From Candidatus Pelagibacter sp. (lineage in GTDB: Bacteria; Pseudomonadota; Alphaproteobacteria; Pelagibacterales; Pelagibacteraceae), in contig JAOHEU010000014.1 of assembly GCA_028097645.1 (NCBI GenBank), forward strand, positions 1-18,928: DNA of 18,928 bases, read 5' to 3'. Within the stretch, counting starts at the first letter, position 1, and every line of letters starts with the position of its first letter. The translations under genes and the position numbers were made by a program. This document shows positions 1-10,731 of the stretch, one piece after another. Under the pieces are notes generated by a model. It saw only the letters and a program-made list of their open reading frames with translations, was not told the origin of the DNA and made no database searches.

Positions 1-30
1 TAGGTTGATTTTTTAAAGAAATGATATTTT

Positions 31-48
31 GAAGTTTCAAAAAACTTC
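31..48 (-). terminator. possible weak hairpin terminator after gyrB
   Basis: A 7-bp inverted repeat (GAAGTTT 31-37 with AAACTTC 42-48, 4-nt loop) lies 4 bp beyond the gyrB stop. Only two pairs are G-C, and the minus-strand sequence after it (AAAATATCATTTC) is a poor U-tract, so it is not a textbook intrinsic terminator. It is the only structure seen between gyrB and the window edge and may end or stabilise the gyrB transcript. The function is inferred from position only. Confidence 0.3.
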
Positions 49-52
49 ATTA

Positions 53-2116
<2,064 letters not shown>

Positions 2117-2136
2117 TTAATTTTTTGGAAAAAAAA

Positions 2137-2142
2137 ATTATA
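2137..2142 (-). promoter_or_regulatory. candidate -10 element upstream of gyrB
   Basis: A perfect TATAAT on the minus strand lies 23 bp before the gyrB ATG. No convincing TTGACA-like -35 is present at 16-18 bp (TCAGCA or a neighbour), so strength cannot be judged. In such AT-rich DNA a consensus -10 can occur by chance. Support comes from its position, and because the 2144-2161 palindrome would fill the -10/-35 spacer. Confidence 0.4.
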
Positions 2143-2143
2143 A

Positions 2144-2161
2144 CATTTTTTATAAAAAATG
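2144..2161. repeat. 18-bp perfect palindrome upstream of gyrB
   Basis: CATTTTTTATAAAAAATG equals its own reverse complement. It lies 30 bp before the gyrB start and next to the TATAAT at 2137-2142. It could be a protein-binding site, a cruciform or bent-DNA element, or a leader hairpin; the sequence alone does not decide. It is one of three 18-nt palindromic elements in this gap. Confidence 0.7.
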
Positions 2162-2171
2162 CTGATTTATC

Positions 2172-2189
2172 TTTACTTAATTAAGTAAA
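2172..2189. repeat. 18-bp perfect palindrome in the gyrB upstream gap
   Basis: TTTACTTAATTAAGTAAA is perfectly self-complementary and ten bases from the palindrome at 2144-2161. An 8-bp palindrome, CTAATTAG (2196-2203), follows on the tRNA side. If the TATAAT at 2137-2142 is used, this element sits just upstream of the -35 position, where an operator would be expected. No known regulator consensus is recognised. Confidence 0.7.
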
Positions 2190-2208
2190 AAAGAGCTAAT
2201 TAGGACTG

Positions 2209-2226
2209 TAAATAAGGGCTTATTTA
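2209..2226 (-). repeat. inverted repeat directly 3' of tRNA-Ser
   Basis: On the minus strand TAAATAAG and CTTATTTA flank CC, giving a 7-bp hairpin with a GCCC loop, one nucleotide after the encoded CCA. It may be a processing or decay signal, or a weak terminator between tRNA-Ser and gyrB. The nearest T6 run on the minus strand (about 2186-2191) is some 18 nt beyond the stem, too far for a classical intrinsic terminator. Confidence 0.55.
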
Positions 2227-2227
2227 G

Positions 2228-2317
2228 TGGCGGAGAGAATGGGATTCGAACCCATGAAAGAATTGCTCCTTTACACGCTTTCCAAGCGTGCGCCTTCAAC
2301 CACTCGGCCACCTCTCC
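2228..2317 (-). tRNA. tRNA-Ser(GGA)
   Basis: A 90-nt class II tRNA with encoded 3' CCA (2228-2230). The acceptor stem pairs GGAGAGG with TTCTCTCC-side bases, the D arm contains GCCGAGTGGTTGAAGGC, and the anticodon stem CACGC/GCGTG encloses loop TTGGAAA. The anticodon GGA is at 2281-2283. A long variable arm (about GTAAAGGAGCAATTCTTTC) and GGTTCGAATCC T arm are typical of tRNA-Ser, and GGA reads UCC and UCU. Its 5' end lies two nucleotides after the lepA stop, so it must be excised from the lepA transcript, presumably by RNase P, unless a promoter lies inside lepA. Confidence 0.97.
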
Positions 2318-2319
2318 AA

Positions 2320-4128
2320 TTACTTTTCTTTTGAAATCTTGAGAACACCAATAAATGCCTCCTGGGGAATTTCTACTCTTCCAAACTGTTTTGATCGAGC
2401 CTTACCTTTTTTTTGTTTTTCAAGAAGCTTTCTTTTTCTGTCTGTGGCTCCTCCTCCATGAATTTTAGTTAAAACATCTTTTTTGAAACCCTTTATGGTT
2501 TCTCTAGCTATTATCTTACCACCAATTGCAGCTTGAACTGGTATCATAAAATTATGTCTTGGAATTAAATCTTTAAGTTTTTCACAAACTTCTCTTCCTG
2601 TTCTTTGAGCAAAATCTTTATGAATCATCATGGCTAATGCATCTACTGGCTCTGCATTAACTAAAATTCCAAGTTTTACTAAATCACCTTCTCTATGTTC
2701 TATAATTTCATAATCAAAACTTGCATATCCACTAGTCATTGATTTTAAGCGATCATTAAAATCAAAAACCACTTCATTTAAAGGTAATTCATAATTTACA
2801 ACAGCTCTATTTCCTGAATAACTTAAATTAGTTTGCACACCTCTTTTATCCTGACACATTTTTATAATAGAGCCTAAGTATTCATCTGGAGTAATTATTG
2901 TTGCTTTAATCCAAGGTTCTTCAATTAAATTAATTAAAGTTGGGTCTGGTAAACTAGAAGGATTATGAAGGTCAACAATATCTCCACTATTCATATGAAC
3001 TTTGTATACTACCCCTGGAGTTGTTGTTAACAAGTTTACATCAAATTCTCTTTCTAATCTTTCAGTAACAATTTCTAAATGGAGCAACCCTAAAAACCCA
3101 CATCTAAAACCTAGTCCCAGCGCAGAAGATGACTCAGGCTCAAATGAAAAACTTGCATCGTTCAATTGTAGTTTAGCTAAACCATCTTTTAATTTTTGAT
3201 ACTCGGAACTATCTACTGGAAATAATCCACAAAATACTACTGGCTTACTTGGTTTAAAACCAGGAAGGGCTTCTTTCAAAGGTTTGGCAGCATCACATAT
3301 CGTGTCTCCAACTTTTGTTTCTGATAAAACTTTTATTCCAGTTGTTATAAATCCTATTTCTCCAGCGTTTAACTCGTTGATATCTGTAGCTTTTGGTGTA
3401 AATACGCCAACTTTTTCAACAATATATTCTTGATTGGTTGACATCATTTTAATTTTCATATTTTTTGAAATTTTACCATCAATAACTCTAACTAAAATTA
3501 CAACTCCTAAATATGTGTCGTACCAACTGTCAACCAATAAACATTTTAAGTCTCCTAAACTTTTACCTTCAGGGCTAGGTAAAGTTGTTATAATTTGCTC
3601 TAAAATATCTTCTATACCCACACCTGTCTTTCCAGAACATGGAATTGCATTCTCGGTGTCAATACCTATCACTTCTTCTATTTGTTTTTTTGTTCTATCT
3701 AAATCTGATGCTGGAAGATCAACCTTGTTTAAAACTGGTACAATCTCATGATCAATATCTAAAGCTTGATAAACATTTGCAAGAGTTTGTGCTTCTACTC
3801 CTTGAGTACTATCAACAATTAAAATTGACCCCTCACAAGCATAAAGGGATCTACTTACTTCATAACTAAAATCGACATGACCAGGAGTATCAATTATATT
3901 TAAAATATAATCTTTACCATCCTTTGCTTTATAATTAAGTTTAACTGTTTGAGCTTTGATTGTGATTCCTCTTTCACGCTCAATATCCATTGAGTCTAAT
4001 ACTTGAGCTTTCATTTCTCTTTCTGTAAGTCCTCCACAGCTATGAATTATTCTATCTGCTATTGTAGATTTACCATGATCAATATGCGCAATAATTGCAA
4101 AGTTTCTAATATTATCGATATTACTCAT
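2320..4128 (-). CDS. lepA: elongation factor 4 (LepA), ribosomal back-translocase GTPase
   Basis: Translational GTPase of the EF-G family that binds ribosomes and can back-translocate tRNAs. The 602-residue length is normal for LepA. GTPase motifs are visible: P-loop AHIDHGKS (14-21), DTPGH (80-84) and NKVD (134-137). EF-G-like domains II, III and V follow, then the LepA-specific basic C-terminal domain ([22 protein letters not shown]...), which distinguishes it from EF-G and TypA. The start lies 5 nt after the pheT stop and the stop 2 nt before tRNA-Ser, so it is almost certainly transcribed with both. No Shine-Dalgarno sequence is evident. The gene looks intact. Confidence 0.97.
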   Translation of the reverse strand: MSNIDNIRNFAIIAHIDHGKSTIADRIIHSCGGLTEREMKAQVLDSMDIERERGITIKAQTVKLNYKAKDGKDYILNIIDTPGHVDFSYEVSRSLYACEGSILIVDSTQGVEAQTLANVYQALDIDHEIVPVLNKVDLPASDLDRTKKQIEEVIGIDTENAIPCSGKTGVGIEDILEQIITTLPSPEGKSLGDLKCLLVDSWYDTYLGVVILVRVIDGKISKNMKIKMMSTNQEYIVEKVGVFTPKATDINELNAGEIGFITTGIKVLSETKVGDTICDAAKPLKEALPGFKPSKPVVFCGLFPVDSSEYQKLKDGLAKLQLNDASFSFEPESSSALGLGFRCGFLGLLHLEIVTERLEREFDVNLLTTTPGVVYKVHMNSGDIVDLHNPSSLPDPTLINLIEEPWIKATIITPDEYLGSIIKMCQDKRGVQTNLSYSGNRAVVNYELPLNEVVFDFNDRLKSMTSGYASFDYEIIEHREGDLVKLGILVNAEPVDALAMMIHKDFAQRTGREVCEKLKDLIPRHNFMIPVQAAIGGKIIARETIKGFKKDVLTKIHGGGATDRKRKLLEKQKKGKARSKQFGRVEIPQEAFIGVLKISKEK

Positions 4129-4133
4129 TTGCT

Positions 4134-6542
4134 TTAAGATCGTATCTTAGCGCCAGTTTTATTTTCAACTGTTTTAATTATAGAATTATTAATATTTTCT
4201 AAATCACTATCATTCAATGTTTTTTCAGATGATTGTATGGTCACACTAATTGCTATTGATTTTTGATTTTCTGGAATATTTTCACCCTCATAGACATCAA
4301 AAACATTAATATTGCTAATCAGTTTTTGATCCACACTTGATATTGCATTAATTAAATCTTGAGCTTTAACTTCTTTATCAACTACAAAAGCAAAGTCTCT
4401 TTCAGATTTTTGATAATCTGATACTTCAAATTTAGTTTTTTGGTCTTTTAAAGATTTCTTTGGTAATTTTAAATTATCTAGAAAAATTTCAAATCCAACT
4501 AATGACTCTGTTTTAATATCTATGTTTTTTATGATATTTGGATGAATCTCACCAAAATATGCTGCAATTTGATCTTTCCTTCGATTTAAAAATAACCTAC
4601 CTGACTTACCTGGATGATAATAATTTGGTGTTTCATCATCTATAAAAAATTTATCTGAATTATATCCTGCTTCAATTAAAGTTTGGACTACATCTCTTTT
4701 AACATCAAATACATCAACATTTCTCTCTTTTTCATTCCATGATAATCTTGATCTTTTACCTGCTGATAAACCACAAACTACTGTGTTTTGTTCACCAGGG
4801 TTTGAGCCAGTAAAAATTGGCCCTATTTCAAATATCGATAAATCTTTAAAACCTCTATCCAAATTTTTATTCAAATACATAATTAAGTTTGAAAAAATTG
4901 AGTTTCTCAAAACTCCCAACTCTGAGCTTATGGGATTTACTATTTTAATTTCATTATTTTGATCTCTAAAATGATTGTTATAATTTGAATCAGTAAATGA
5001 CCATGTTATTGCCTCTAAATATCCTTTAGATGCAATTGCTCTCTGTAAAAAATGAAATAACTTTTGTGACTGAGTTAAAGTAGATTTGTTTCTTTCTTTG
5101 ATTGGATCTATAGTTTTTATTTTATCATAACCAGTTATCCTTACTAATTCTTCAACAACATCTATTTCTTGTGAAATATCTGGTCTCCAAGTTGGGATGG
5201 TTAATTTAAAATGTTTTTTTTCTTTTTTAGTTTTGAAACCAAGATCTTCTAAGATTTTAATCATTTCCTTAATTGAAATTTTAAATCCTGTTATTTTTTC
5301 AAATAAATTAGTATCAAATTTTATGGTTTTAGCTTTTACTGTTTCGATTGTTTGAATGTCAATTTTACTAATTTCACCCCCACAAATCTCTTTAATTAAT
5401 AGTGCTGCTTTATTTAATCCGTCTTGAATCGATAATGGATCAATACCTCTTTCAAACCTAAACTTTGCATCTGTATCTAGGTTTAATTTTTTTGATGTAC
5501 TTCTAATAGATCTGGGCTCAAAATAAGCTGACTCCAATAAAATATTTTTTGTATCAAATTCAGTACCTGACCTTGTGCCTCCAATAATTCCACCTAATCC
5601 TAACACACCTTTATTATCGCTGATTACACACATCCCATCATCTAATTTATAATTTTTATTATCTAAAGCTGTAAACTCTTCACCAGATTTTGAATTTCTA
5701 ACTACAATGCCTTTATCTATTTTATCTGCATCATAAGCATGTAGTGGACGATTAATATCAAGCATTACATAGTTGGTAATATCAACTATTGCTGAAATTG
5801 GTTTTTGTCCAATTGAAACTAGTTTATCTTTTAACCATTTAGGGCTTTCAGTGTTTTTTACATTAGTAATTAAACAGCTGCCAAAAGAACTACAAGCTTG
5901 ATTTTTTTTTTTATTAATTTTAACTTTTAAAGTTTGTTTCACATTTGACTTAATTTTTTTTCCTTTTAAATTTTTTAATTTTCCAAAACCTGACGCAGCA
6001 AGATCTCTTGCTATTCCTCTAACACCAAGACAATCCGGCCTATTAGGAGTAATCGATAGATCTATAAGATTGGAATTTGATTTTGAAAAATAACTTTTTC
6101 CAATACTTTTTTCATATTTTTTTGATGACAATTCAGTTATTCCGTCACTTTTGTCTGATAAATTTAATTCAGACTCTGAACAAAGCATCCCGTAAGAAAT
6201 AACGTCCCTAATTTTAGCTACCACCAATTTTACTTTACTTTTTGGAACAATGGCTCCAGGTGGGGCATATATTGTAATTAATCCTTCTCTTGCATTGGGC
6301 GCACCACACACAACTTTTTTTATCTCATTTTCTCCAACATCAACGTCACAAACTTTTAGTCGATCAGCATTTGGATGTTTTTCTGTCTTTAAAATTTTTG
6401 CTACTTTAAATAAATCAAGACCAGCTGATAAGTTTTCTACACTTTCAACCTCAAGCCCAACATTTGTGAGCTGTTCTAAAAGCTTACCCTCATTTAATTT
6501 TGTATCTAAATGATCTTTCAACCAATCAAATGTGATTTTCAT
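4134..6542 (-). CDS. pheT: phenylalanyl-tRNA synthetase beta subunit
   Basis: Beta subunit of the alpha2-beta2 PheRS, which charges tRNA-Phe; beta carries tRNA binding and editing of mischarged Tyr-tRNA-Phe. The 802 residues match the family length. Order: N-terminal fold [20 protein letters not shown]-type tRNA-binding domain (about 43-155; [17 protein letters not shown]), B3/B4 editing region (about 205-400; [21 protein letters not shown]), B5, a catalytic-like core (about 480-690), and a C-terminal FDX-ACB anticodon domain (about 700-800; [13 protein letters not shown]). Its ATG overlaps the pheS stop in ATGA, which implies translational coupling. An AGAGGT Shine-Dalgarno at 6551-6556 fixes the start. 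Confidence 0.97.
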   Translation of the reverse strand: MKITFDWLKDHLDTKLNEGKLLEQLTNVGLEVESVENLSAGLDLFKVAKILKTEKHPNADRLKVCDVDVGENEIKKVVCGAPNAREGLITIYAPPGAIVPKSKVKLVVAKIRDVISYGMLCSESELNLSDKSDGITELSSKKYEKSIGKSYFSKSNSNLIDLSITPNRPDCLGVRGIARDLAASGFGKLKNLKGKKIKSNVKQTLKVKINKKKNQACSSFGSCLITNVKNTESPKWLKDKLVSIGQKPISAIVDITNYVMLDINRPLHAYDADKIDKGIVVRNSKSGEEFTALDNKNYKLDDGMCVISDNKGVLGLGGIIGGTRSGTEFDTKNILLESAYFEPRSIRSTSKKLNLDTDAKFRFERGIDPLSIQDGLNKAALLIKEICGGEISKIDIQTIETVKAKTIKFDTNLFEKITGFKISIKEMIKILEDLGFKTKKEKKHFKLTIPTWRPDISQEIDVVEELVRITGYDKIKTIDPIKERNKSTLTQSQKLFHFLQRAIASKGYLEAITWSFTDSNYNNHFRDQNNEIKIVNPISSELGVLRNSIFSNLIMYLNKNLDRGFKDLSIFEIGPIFTGSNPGEQNTVVCGLSAGKRSRLSWNEKERNVDVFDVKRDVVQTLIEAGYNSDKFFIDDETPNYYHPGKSGRLFLNRRKDQIAAYFGEIHPNIIKNIDIKTESLVGFEIFLDNLKLPKKSLKDQKTKFEVSDYQKSERDFAFVVDKEVKAQDLINAISSVDQKLISNINVFDVYEGENIPENQKSIAISVTIQSSEKTLNDSDLENINNSIIKTVENKTGAKIRS

Positions 6543-7606
6543 CGACTTAAACCTCTATAATTTGTTGGTACATCTAAAGGATCAAATCCAAAATGATTTA
6601 ACCATCTATAATCACAATCAAAAAAAGCTCTTAGATCATTAATCCCATATTTAAGCATCGCTAATCGATCAATTCCTATTCCAAATGCATAACCTTGATA
6701 CTTTGATGGATCAACTTTCACATTTTTCAAAACATTAGGATGAACCATTCCACAACCTAATATTTCAAGCCATTGGTCTCCTTCTCCAATAACAATTTTC
6801 CCATCTTTAATTTCATAACCAATATCTACTTCAGCTGATGGTTCAGTGAAAGGGAAGTGACTTGGTCTAAATCGCATTTTAATTTTTTCAACTTCAAAAA
6901 ACTTTTTAATAAAATAATTTAAGCAACCCTTTAAATGTCCCATGTTTATATCTTTATCTATATGTAAACCTTCTACTTGATGAAACATTGGTGCATGGGT
7001 CTGGTCACTATCCGACCTATAAGTTCTTCCAGGCGCAATAATCTTAAATGGAGGTTTGTCTTTTAGCATTGTTCTAATTTGAACTGGAGATGTATGAGTC
7101 CTTAATAAAATTTCTTTATTCTCATCAAGATAAAACGTGTCATGCATATCTCTTGCTGGGTGATTGTCAGGTGTATTTAAAGCTGTAAAATTGTTATACT
7201 CATTTTCAATATCCGGGCCCTCTTCAACACTAAAACCTATCTCAGAAAAAATTGATGAAATTTCGTCTATAGTTTGTGAAACAGGATGAATTTTACCTCT
7301 AACAAAAGGTCTTTCGGGAAGAGTTACATCAATTTTTTCTTTTTCTAATTTTTCATTTATTTTTTTTGATTCAATTTCATTAATTTTACTAGTTATTAAA
7401 TTTTGTAACTCATCCTTAATTTGATTAAGATCTGATGCAAATTTTTTTCTATCTGTCTCTGGTATAGATCCAATATTTTTGAATTGGGAAGATATCAAAC
7501 CGTTTTTGCCAAATAACTCAGTCTTGATTTGATTAATTTCTTCTAAACTTAAATTATTGTTAAGTTTAGCCGAGTAGTCATTTTGAATATTTTTTATGTC
7601 TGACAT
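6539..7606 (-). CDS. pheS: phenylalanyl-tRNA synthetase alpha subunit
   Basis: Catalytic subunit of PheRS: activates phenylalanine with ATP and transfers it to tRNA-Phe. The 355-residue product has a Lys/Glu/Ile-rich N-terminal coiled-coil arm (about 1-90) and a class II core. Motif 2 lies around [22 protein letters not shown] (about 192-213) and motif 3 around [18 protein letters not shown] (about 305-322). The C-terminus [14 protein letters not shown] matches the tail typical of alphaproteobacterial PheS. The start is 43 nt after the rplT stop, with no good Shine-Dalgarno at normal spacing. The stop overlaps the pheT start by 4 nt. Confidence 0.97.
   Translation of the reverse strand: MSDIKNIQNDYSAKLNNNLSLEEINQIKTELFGKNGLISSQFKNIGSIPETDRKKFASDLNQIKDELQNLITSKINEIESKKINEKLEKEKIDVTLPERPFVRGKIHPVSQTIDEISSIFSEIGFSVEEGPDIENEYNNFTALNTPDNHPARDMHDTFYLDENKEILLRTHTSPVQIRTMLKDKPPFKIIAPGRTYRSDSDQTHAPMFHQVEGLHIDKDINMGHLKGCLNYFIKKFFEVEKIKMRFRPSHFPFTEPSAEVDIGYEIKDGKIVIGEGDQWLEILGCGMVHPNVLKNVKVDPSKYQGYAFGIGIDRLAMLKYGINDLRAFFDCDYRWLNHFGFDPLDVPTNYRGLSR
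6551..6556 (-). promoter_or_regulatory. ribosome binding site for pheT
   Basis: AGAGGT lies inside the last codons of pheS, 8 nt before the pheT ATG. It is one of only two clear Shine-Dalgarno sequences I see in the window. It supports reinitiation or coupled translation at the ATGA overlap, which suits the 1:1 subunit ratio of PheRS. Confidence 0.6.
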
Positions 7607-7649
7607 ATTGATAGATTATTTCCTTAAGAAATAAAAACAATAGCGAAGA

Positions 7650-8006
7650 TTAATTTAAAGCGGATTGGGCTTTTTGAACAATTGTTTTAAATGCTTCTGG
7701 GCTATCGTATGCAATTTCAGCTAAAATTTTTCTATCAATTGTTATGCCACATTTTCCAAGACCATTGATAAATTTAGAATAAGTTAATCCTTCAGCTCTA
7801 ACACCGGCATTAATTCTTTGTATCCACAAAGATTTGAAATCTCTTTTTTTATTTCTTCTATCTCTGTAAGCATATTGCATCGCTTTTTCCATAGCTTGCT
7901 TTGCAACTCTGATAGTATTTTTTCTTCTGCCCCATTGACCTTTGACAGCTTTTAAAACTTTTTTATGCTTTGCTTTACTAGTTACGCCTCTTTTTACTCT
8001 TGCCAT
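7650..8006 (-). CDS. rplT: 50S ribosomal protein L20
   Basis: Large-subunit protein that binds 23S rRNA early in assembly. The 118 residues begin [19 protein letters not shown] and include the conserved [33 protein letters not shown] and [10 protein letters not shown] segments, matching L20 in length and order. It follows rpmI with only 2 nt between stop and start, and has a good Shine-Dalgarno overlapping the rpmI end. L20 represses the infC-rpmI-rplT mRNA in several bacteria. No L20-binding leader structure could be recognised here by eye. Confidence 0.98.
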   Translation of the reverse strand: MARVKRGVTSKAKHKKVLKAVKGQWGRRKNTIRVAKQAMEKAMQYAYRDRRNKKRDFKSLWIQRINAGVRAEGLTYSKFINGLGKCGITIDRKILAEIAYDSPEAFKTIVQKAQSALN

Positions 8007-8008
8007 TA

Positions 8009-8215
8009 TTAACCTCTTAAACTGTAGGGCATGTATGATTTAACAATCTTGCCATCTTGCTTGGACATAGTTGTTGTGCCTCTTAACTTTCTTATTTGTG
8101 AATTCGTTCTTTTAATCATACCATGTCTTTTACCAGCTTGAGCAGTCATTACTTTACCAGTAGCTGATATTTTAAATCTTTTTTTAGCTGAGCTTTTTGT
8201 TTTTAATTTTGGCAT
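8009..8215 (-). CDS. rpmI: 50S ribosomal protein L35
   Basis: Small basic large-subunit protein. The 68 residues begin [21 protein letters not shown] and contain [20 protein letters not shown], as in the L35 family (usually 64-68 residues). It sits between infC (53-nt gap upstream) and rplT (2-nt gap downstream), the standard infC-rpmI-rplT order. No Shine-Dalgarno is seen before its ATG, whereas its last codons carry the one for rplT. Confidence 0.98.
   Translation of the reverse strand: MPKLKTKSSAKKRFKISATGKVMTAQAGKRHGMIKRTNSQIRKLRGTTTMSKQDGKIVKSYMPYSLRG
8012..8017 (-). promoter_or_regulatory. ribosome binding site for rplT
   Basis: AGAGGT overlaps the final Arg-Gly codons and stop of rpmI and lies 5 nt before the rplT ATG. 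It confirms the rplT start and suggests that terminating ribosomes on rpmI can restart on rplT. Confidence 0.6.
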
Positions 8216-8268
8216 AATTCTGCGGTGTTATACAAAGATTGATATAAATTTACAACCTATATTAAGGC

Positions 8269-8814
8269 CTATAAAGGCTGAATTACCATGATCATTTGCT
8301 TACCGTCGAACTTAGGGTGTAATTCAACCTTACCAATATCCTTCATGTCTTCTTTGATCTTATCCATCAATTCTTTTCCTAGGTGAGAATGTTGTAATTC
8401 ACGACCTTTAAATCTTACAGTAAATTTTACTTTATCCCCTTTAGCAATAAATTTTTTTGCATTTTTAACCTTAAAATCATAATCATGAGTTTCTGTTACA
8501 GGTCTCATTTTAATCTCTTTTAATAAAACAATTTTCTGTTTTTTCTTCGCAATATTTGCTTTCTTTTGGGCATCATATTTAAACTTACCCATATCCATAA
8601 TTTTACAGACAGGTGGATTTGCATTCGCTGCTATCTCTATTAAATCTAGTCCTTGATTTTTTGCCATTGAAATTGCTTCATTGGTATTCATCACACCAAG
8701 ATTTTCACCATCACTTGCTATTACCTGAACATCTGGAGACGAGATTCTATTGTTAGATCTTGGACCTCTGTCTTTTGTTCTTCTTTGAAAGTAATTTTGT
8801 TTAAAATCTGCCAC
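8269..8814 (-). CDS. infC: translation initiation factor IF-3
   Basis: IF-3 binds the 30S subunit, prevents premature 50S joining and checks start codon and initiator tRNA. The 181 residues match the family. The N-domain includes NRISSPDVQVIASDGENLGVMNTNEAI, a lysine-rich linker follows (KFKYDAQKKANIAKKKQKI), and the C-domain contains EIKMRPVTETHDYDFKVKNAKKFI and VRFKGRELQHSHLGKELM. The start is GTG, placed immediately after the thrS TAA with no spacer. E. coli infC uses the rare AUU for autoregulation, but here the start is a common alternative codon. No Shine-Dalgarno is visible. Translation probably depends on coupling to thrS. Confidence 0.96.
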   Translation of the reverse strand: MADFKQNYFQRRTKDRGPRSNNRISSPDVQVIASDGENLGVMNTNEAISMAKNQGLDLIEIAANANPPVCKIMDMGKFKYDAQKKANIAKKKQKIVLLKEIKMRPVTETHDYDFKVKNAKKFIAKGDKVKFTVRFKGRELQHSHLGKELMDKIKEDMKDIGKVELHPKFDGKQMIMVIQPL

Positions 8815-10731
8815 TTAGTTTAAGGATGCTTTATTTAAAGCAGAGAATGTTTTTAAAAATTGGTCTATATCCATATTTTCTTGTTTGTTAGAGTCTAACC
8901 TTCTAATAGTTACTGAATTGGAGTCAACTTCTTTTTTACCACAAATTAATAAAACTGGTATTTTTGCTAAAGAATGATCTCTAATTTTGTAATTTAAATT
9001 ATTATTTTTTAAATCTACCGATGAACTAATGCCCACATCTTTTATTTTTTTTGATACTTTAACTGCATAGTCATTAAATTCCTCTGAAATAGGTATCACC
9101 ATAGTTTGTAAAGGAGATATCCAAAATGGAAACTTTCCAGCATAGTTTTCAATTAAAATTCCAATAAATCTTTCTAGCGAACCAAATAAAGCTCGATGAA
9201 GCATAACTGGAACTTTTTTAGATCCATCTTTATCAACATAAGAGGCATCTAATCTTCCTGGTAAATTTAAATCAACTTGCAAAGTTCCACACTGCCAATC
9301 TCTGCCAATAGCATCTCTTAATACAAATTCAATTTTTGGCCCATAAAATGCACCTTCACCTTTGTTGATGCTATATTCCAACTTAGATGCTTTAACTGCC
9401 TCGAGTAAAGAAGCTTCAGCTTTATCCCAAACTTCGTCATCACCAACTCTTACATCTGGCCTATCTGCATATTTTAGAATTACATTTTCAAAACCTAAAT
9501 CTTTGTAAATATCTAAAATTAAATTAGTTACCTCTAAACATTCACTTGTAATTTGATCCTCGGAGCAAAATATATGAGCATCGTCTTGGGTAAATGCTCT
9601 CACTCTTAGTAGGCCATGCAATGCTCCCGAAGGTTCGTAGCGATGTACTTTTCCAAATTCTGTTATACGCAAAGGTAGATCTCTGTAGCTTTTTAGACCT
9701 TGATTAAATACCTGAATATGCCCAGGACAATTCATAGGTTTAATAGCAAATACTTTTTCATCTGGAGTTTCTGAGGTATACATGTTTTCACCATATTTTT
9801 CCCAATGACCAGATTTTTCCCACAATTGTCTATCCAATATCTCCGGTGTATTCACTTCTTTATAGCCAGCAGCGTCCTGTCTAGCTCTCATATAATTAAT
9901 TAATTTTTGAAATAAAGCCCAACCTTTTTCGTGCCAAAATACTGACCCTGGACTTTCTTCTCTAAAATGAAATAAATCCATTTCTTTTCCAAGTTTTCGG
10001 TGATCTCTTTTTTCAGCTTCTTCAATTCTTTTTAAATATTCATCCAGATCTTTTTGTGTTGCCCAACTTGTACCGTATATTCTTTGGAGCATTTCATTAT
10101 TGGAGTCACCTCTCCAATAAGCTCCAGAAACTTTTGTAAGTTTAAAGAATTTTCCAATTTTACCTGTTGAAGAAAGATGTGGACCTCTGCATAGATCGTG
10201 CCAATCACCGTGAAAATAAATAGACACATCCTCATTTTCTGGGATTGCTTCAATCAACTCTGCTTTATACGTTTCGCCTTTTTCTTTAAAATGTAAAATA
10301 GCTTTATTTCTCTCCCAAACTTCTCTTTTTGTGATTTCATTTCTATCCACAATTTCTTTCATCTTATTTTCAATTTTTTCTAAATCGTCTTCAGTAAAAG
10401 GTTCCTTTCTAGCAAAGTCATAATAAAAACCATTTTCAATAACTGGCCCAATAGTAACTTGTGTCCCTGGAAATAATTCTTGTACTGCCATTGCCAATAT
10501 ATGTGCTGTATCATGCCTAATAGTTTCTAGGCCTTCAGGATTTTTTGACGTAAAAATTTTAATTGAACAATCTTTTTCTATTAAAAAATCTAAATCTTTT
10601 AAATCACCATCAACACTTATAACCATAGCTTGTTTTGCAAGTGACTTACTAATTTTTTCAGCTACATCTAAACCTGTAACTTTGTCTGGAAAAGTTAAAT
10701 TATTTCCGTCTGGTAAGGTAATTATAGGCAT
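8815..10731 (-). CDS. thrS: threonyl-tRNA synthetase
   Basis: Class II synthetase that charges tRNA-Thr and edits Ser-tRNA-Thr. The 638 residues are close to the E. coli length and domain order. There is an N-terminal TGS domain (1-60), an editing domain with H73, H77, C181 and H185 (HDTAH, CRGPH), and a catalytic core with zinc ligands C335 (NCPGH), H386 and H512. Motif 2 is around RVRAFTQDDAH and motif 3 around GSLERFIGILIENY (517-530). A C-terminal anticodon-binding domain follows (about 538-638). The ATG overlaps the glycosyltransferase stop by one base (TAATG), and the stop abuts infC. The gene is intact; no tRNA-like translational operator can be recognised upstream because the upstream DNA is coding. 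Confidence 0.98.
   Translation of the reverse strand: MPIITLPDGNNLTFPDKVTGLDVAEKISKSLAKQAMVISVDGDLKDLDFLIEKDCSIKIFTSKNPEGLETIRHDTAHILAMAVQELFPGTQVTIGPVIENGFYYDFARKEPFTEDDLEKIENKMKEIVDRNEITKREVWERNKAILHFKEKGETYKAELIEAIPENEDVSIYFHGDWHDLCRGPHLSSTGKIGKFFKLTKVSGAYWRGDSNNEMLQRIYGTSWATQKDLDEYLKRIEEAEKRDHRKLGKEMDLFHFREESPGSVFWHEKGWALFQKLINYMRARQDAAGYKEVNTPEILDRQLWEKSGHWEKYGENMYTSETPDEKVFAIKPMNCPGHIQVFNQGLKSYRDLPLRITEFGKVHRYEPSGALHGLLRVRAFTQDDAHIFCSEDQITSECLEVTNLILDIYKDLGFENVILKYADRPDVRVGDDEVWDKAEASLLEAVKASKLEYSINKGEGAFYGPKIEFVLRDAIGRDWQCGTLQVDLNLPGRLDASYVDKDGSKKVPVMLHRALFGSLERFIGILIENYAGKFPFWISPLQTMVIPISEEFNDYAVKVSKKIKDVGISSSVDLKNNNLNYKIRDHSLAKIPVLLICGKKEVDSNSVTIRRLDSNKQENMDIDQFLKTFSALNKASLN

Noticed and set aside
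2228..2317. tRNA-Ser as an integration (attachment) site
   Set aside because: No integrase, no duplicated tRNA 3' end and no foreign-looking genes are present on either side.
3434..3869. Plus-strand open frames opposite lepA (105 and 76 codons)
   Set aside because: Antisense to conserved lepA sequence, with no recognisable domain or start signal.
8216..8268. L20-binding regulatory leader between infC and rpmI
   Set aside because: Only 53 nt with weak pairing (an AGGCCT palindrome and a 4-bp stem); not enough to support a pseudoknot or 23S mimic.
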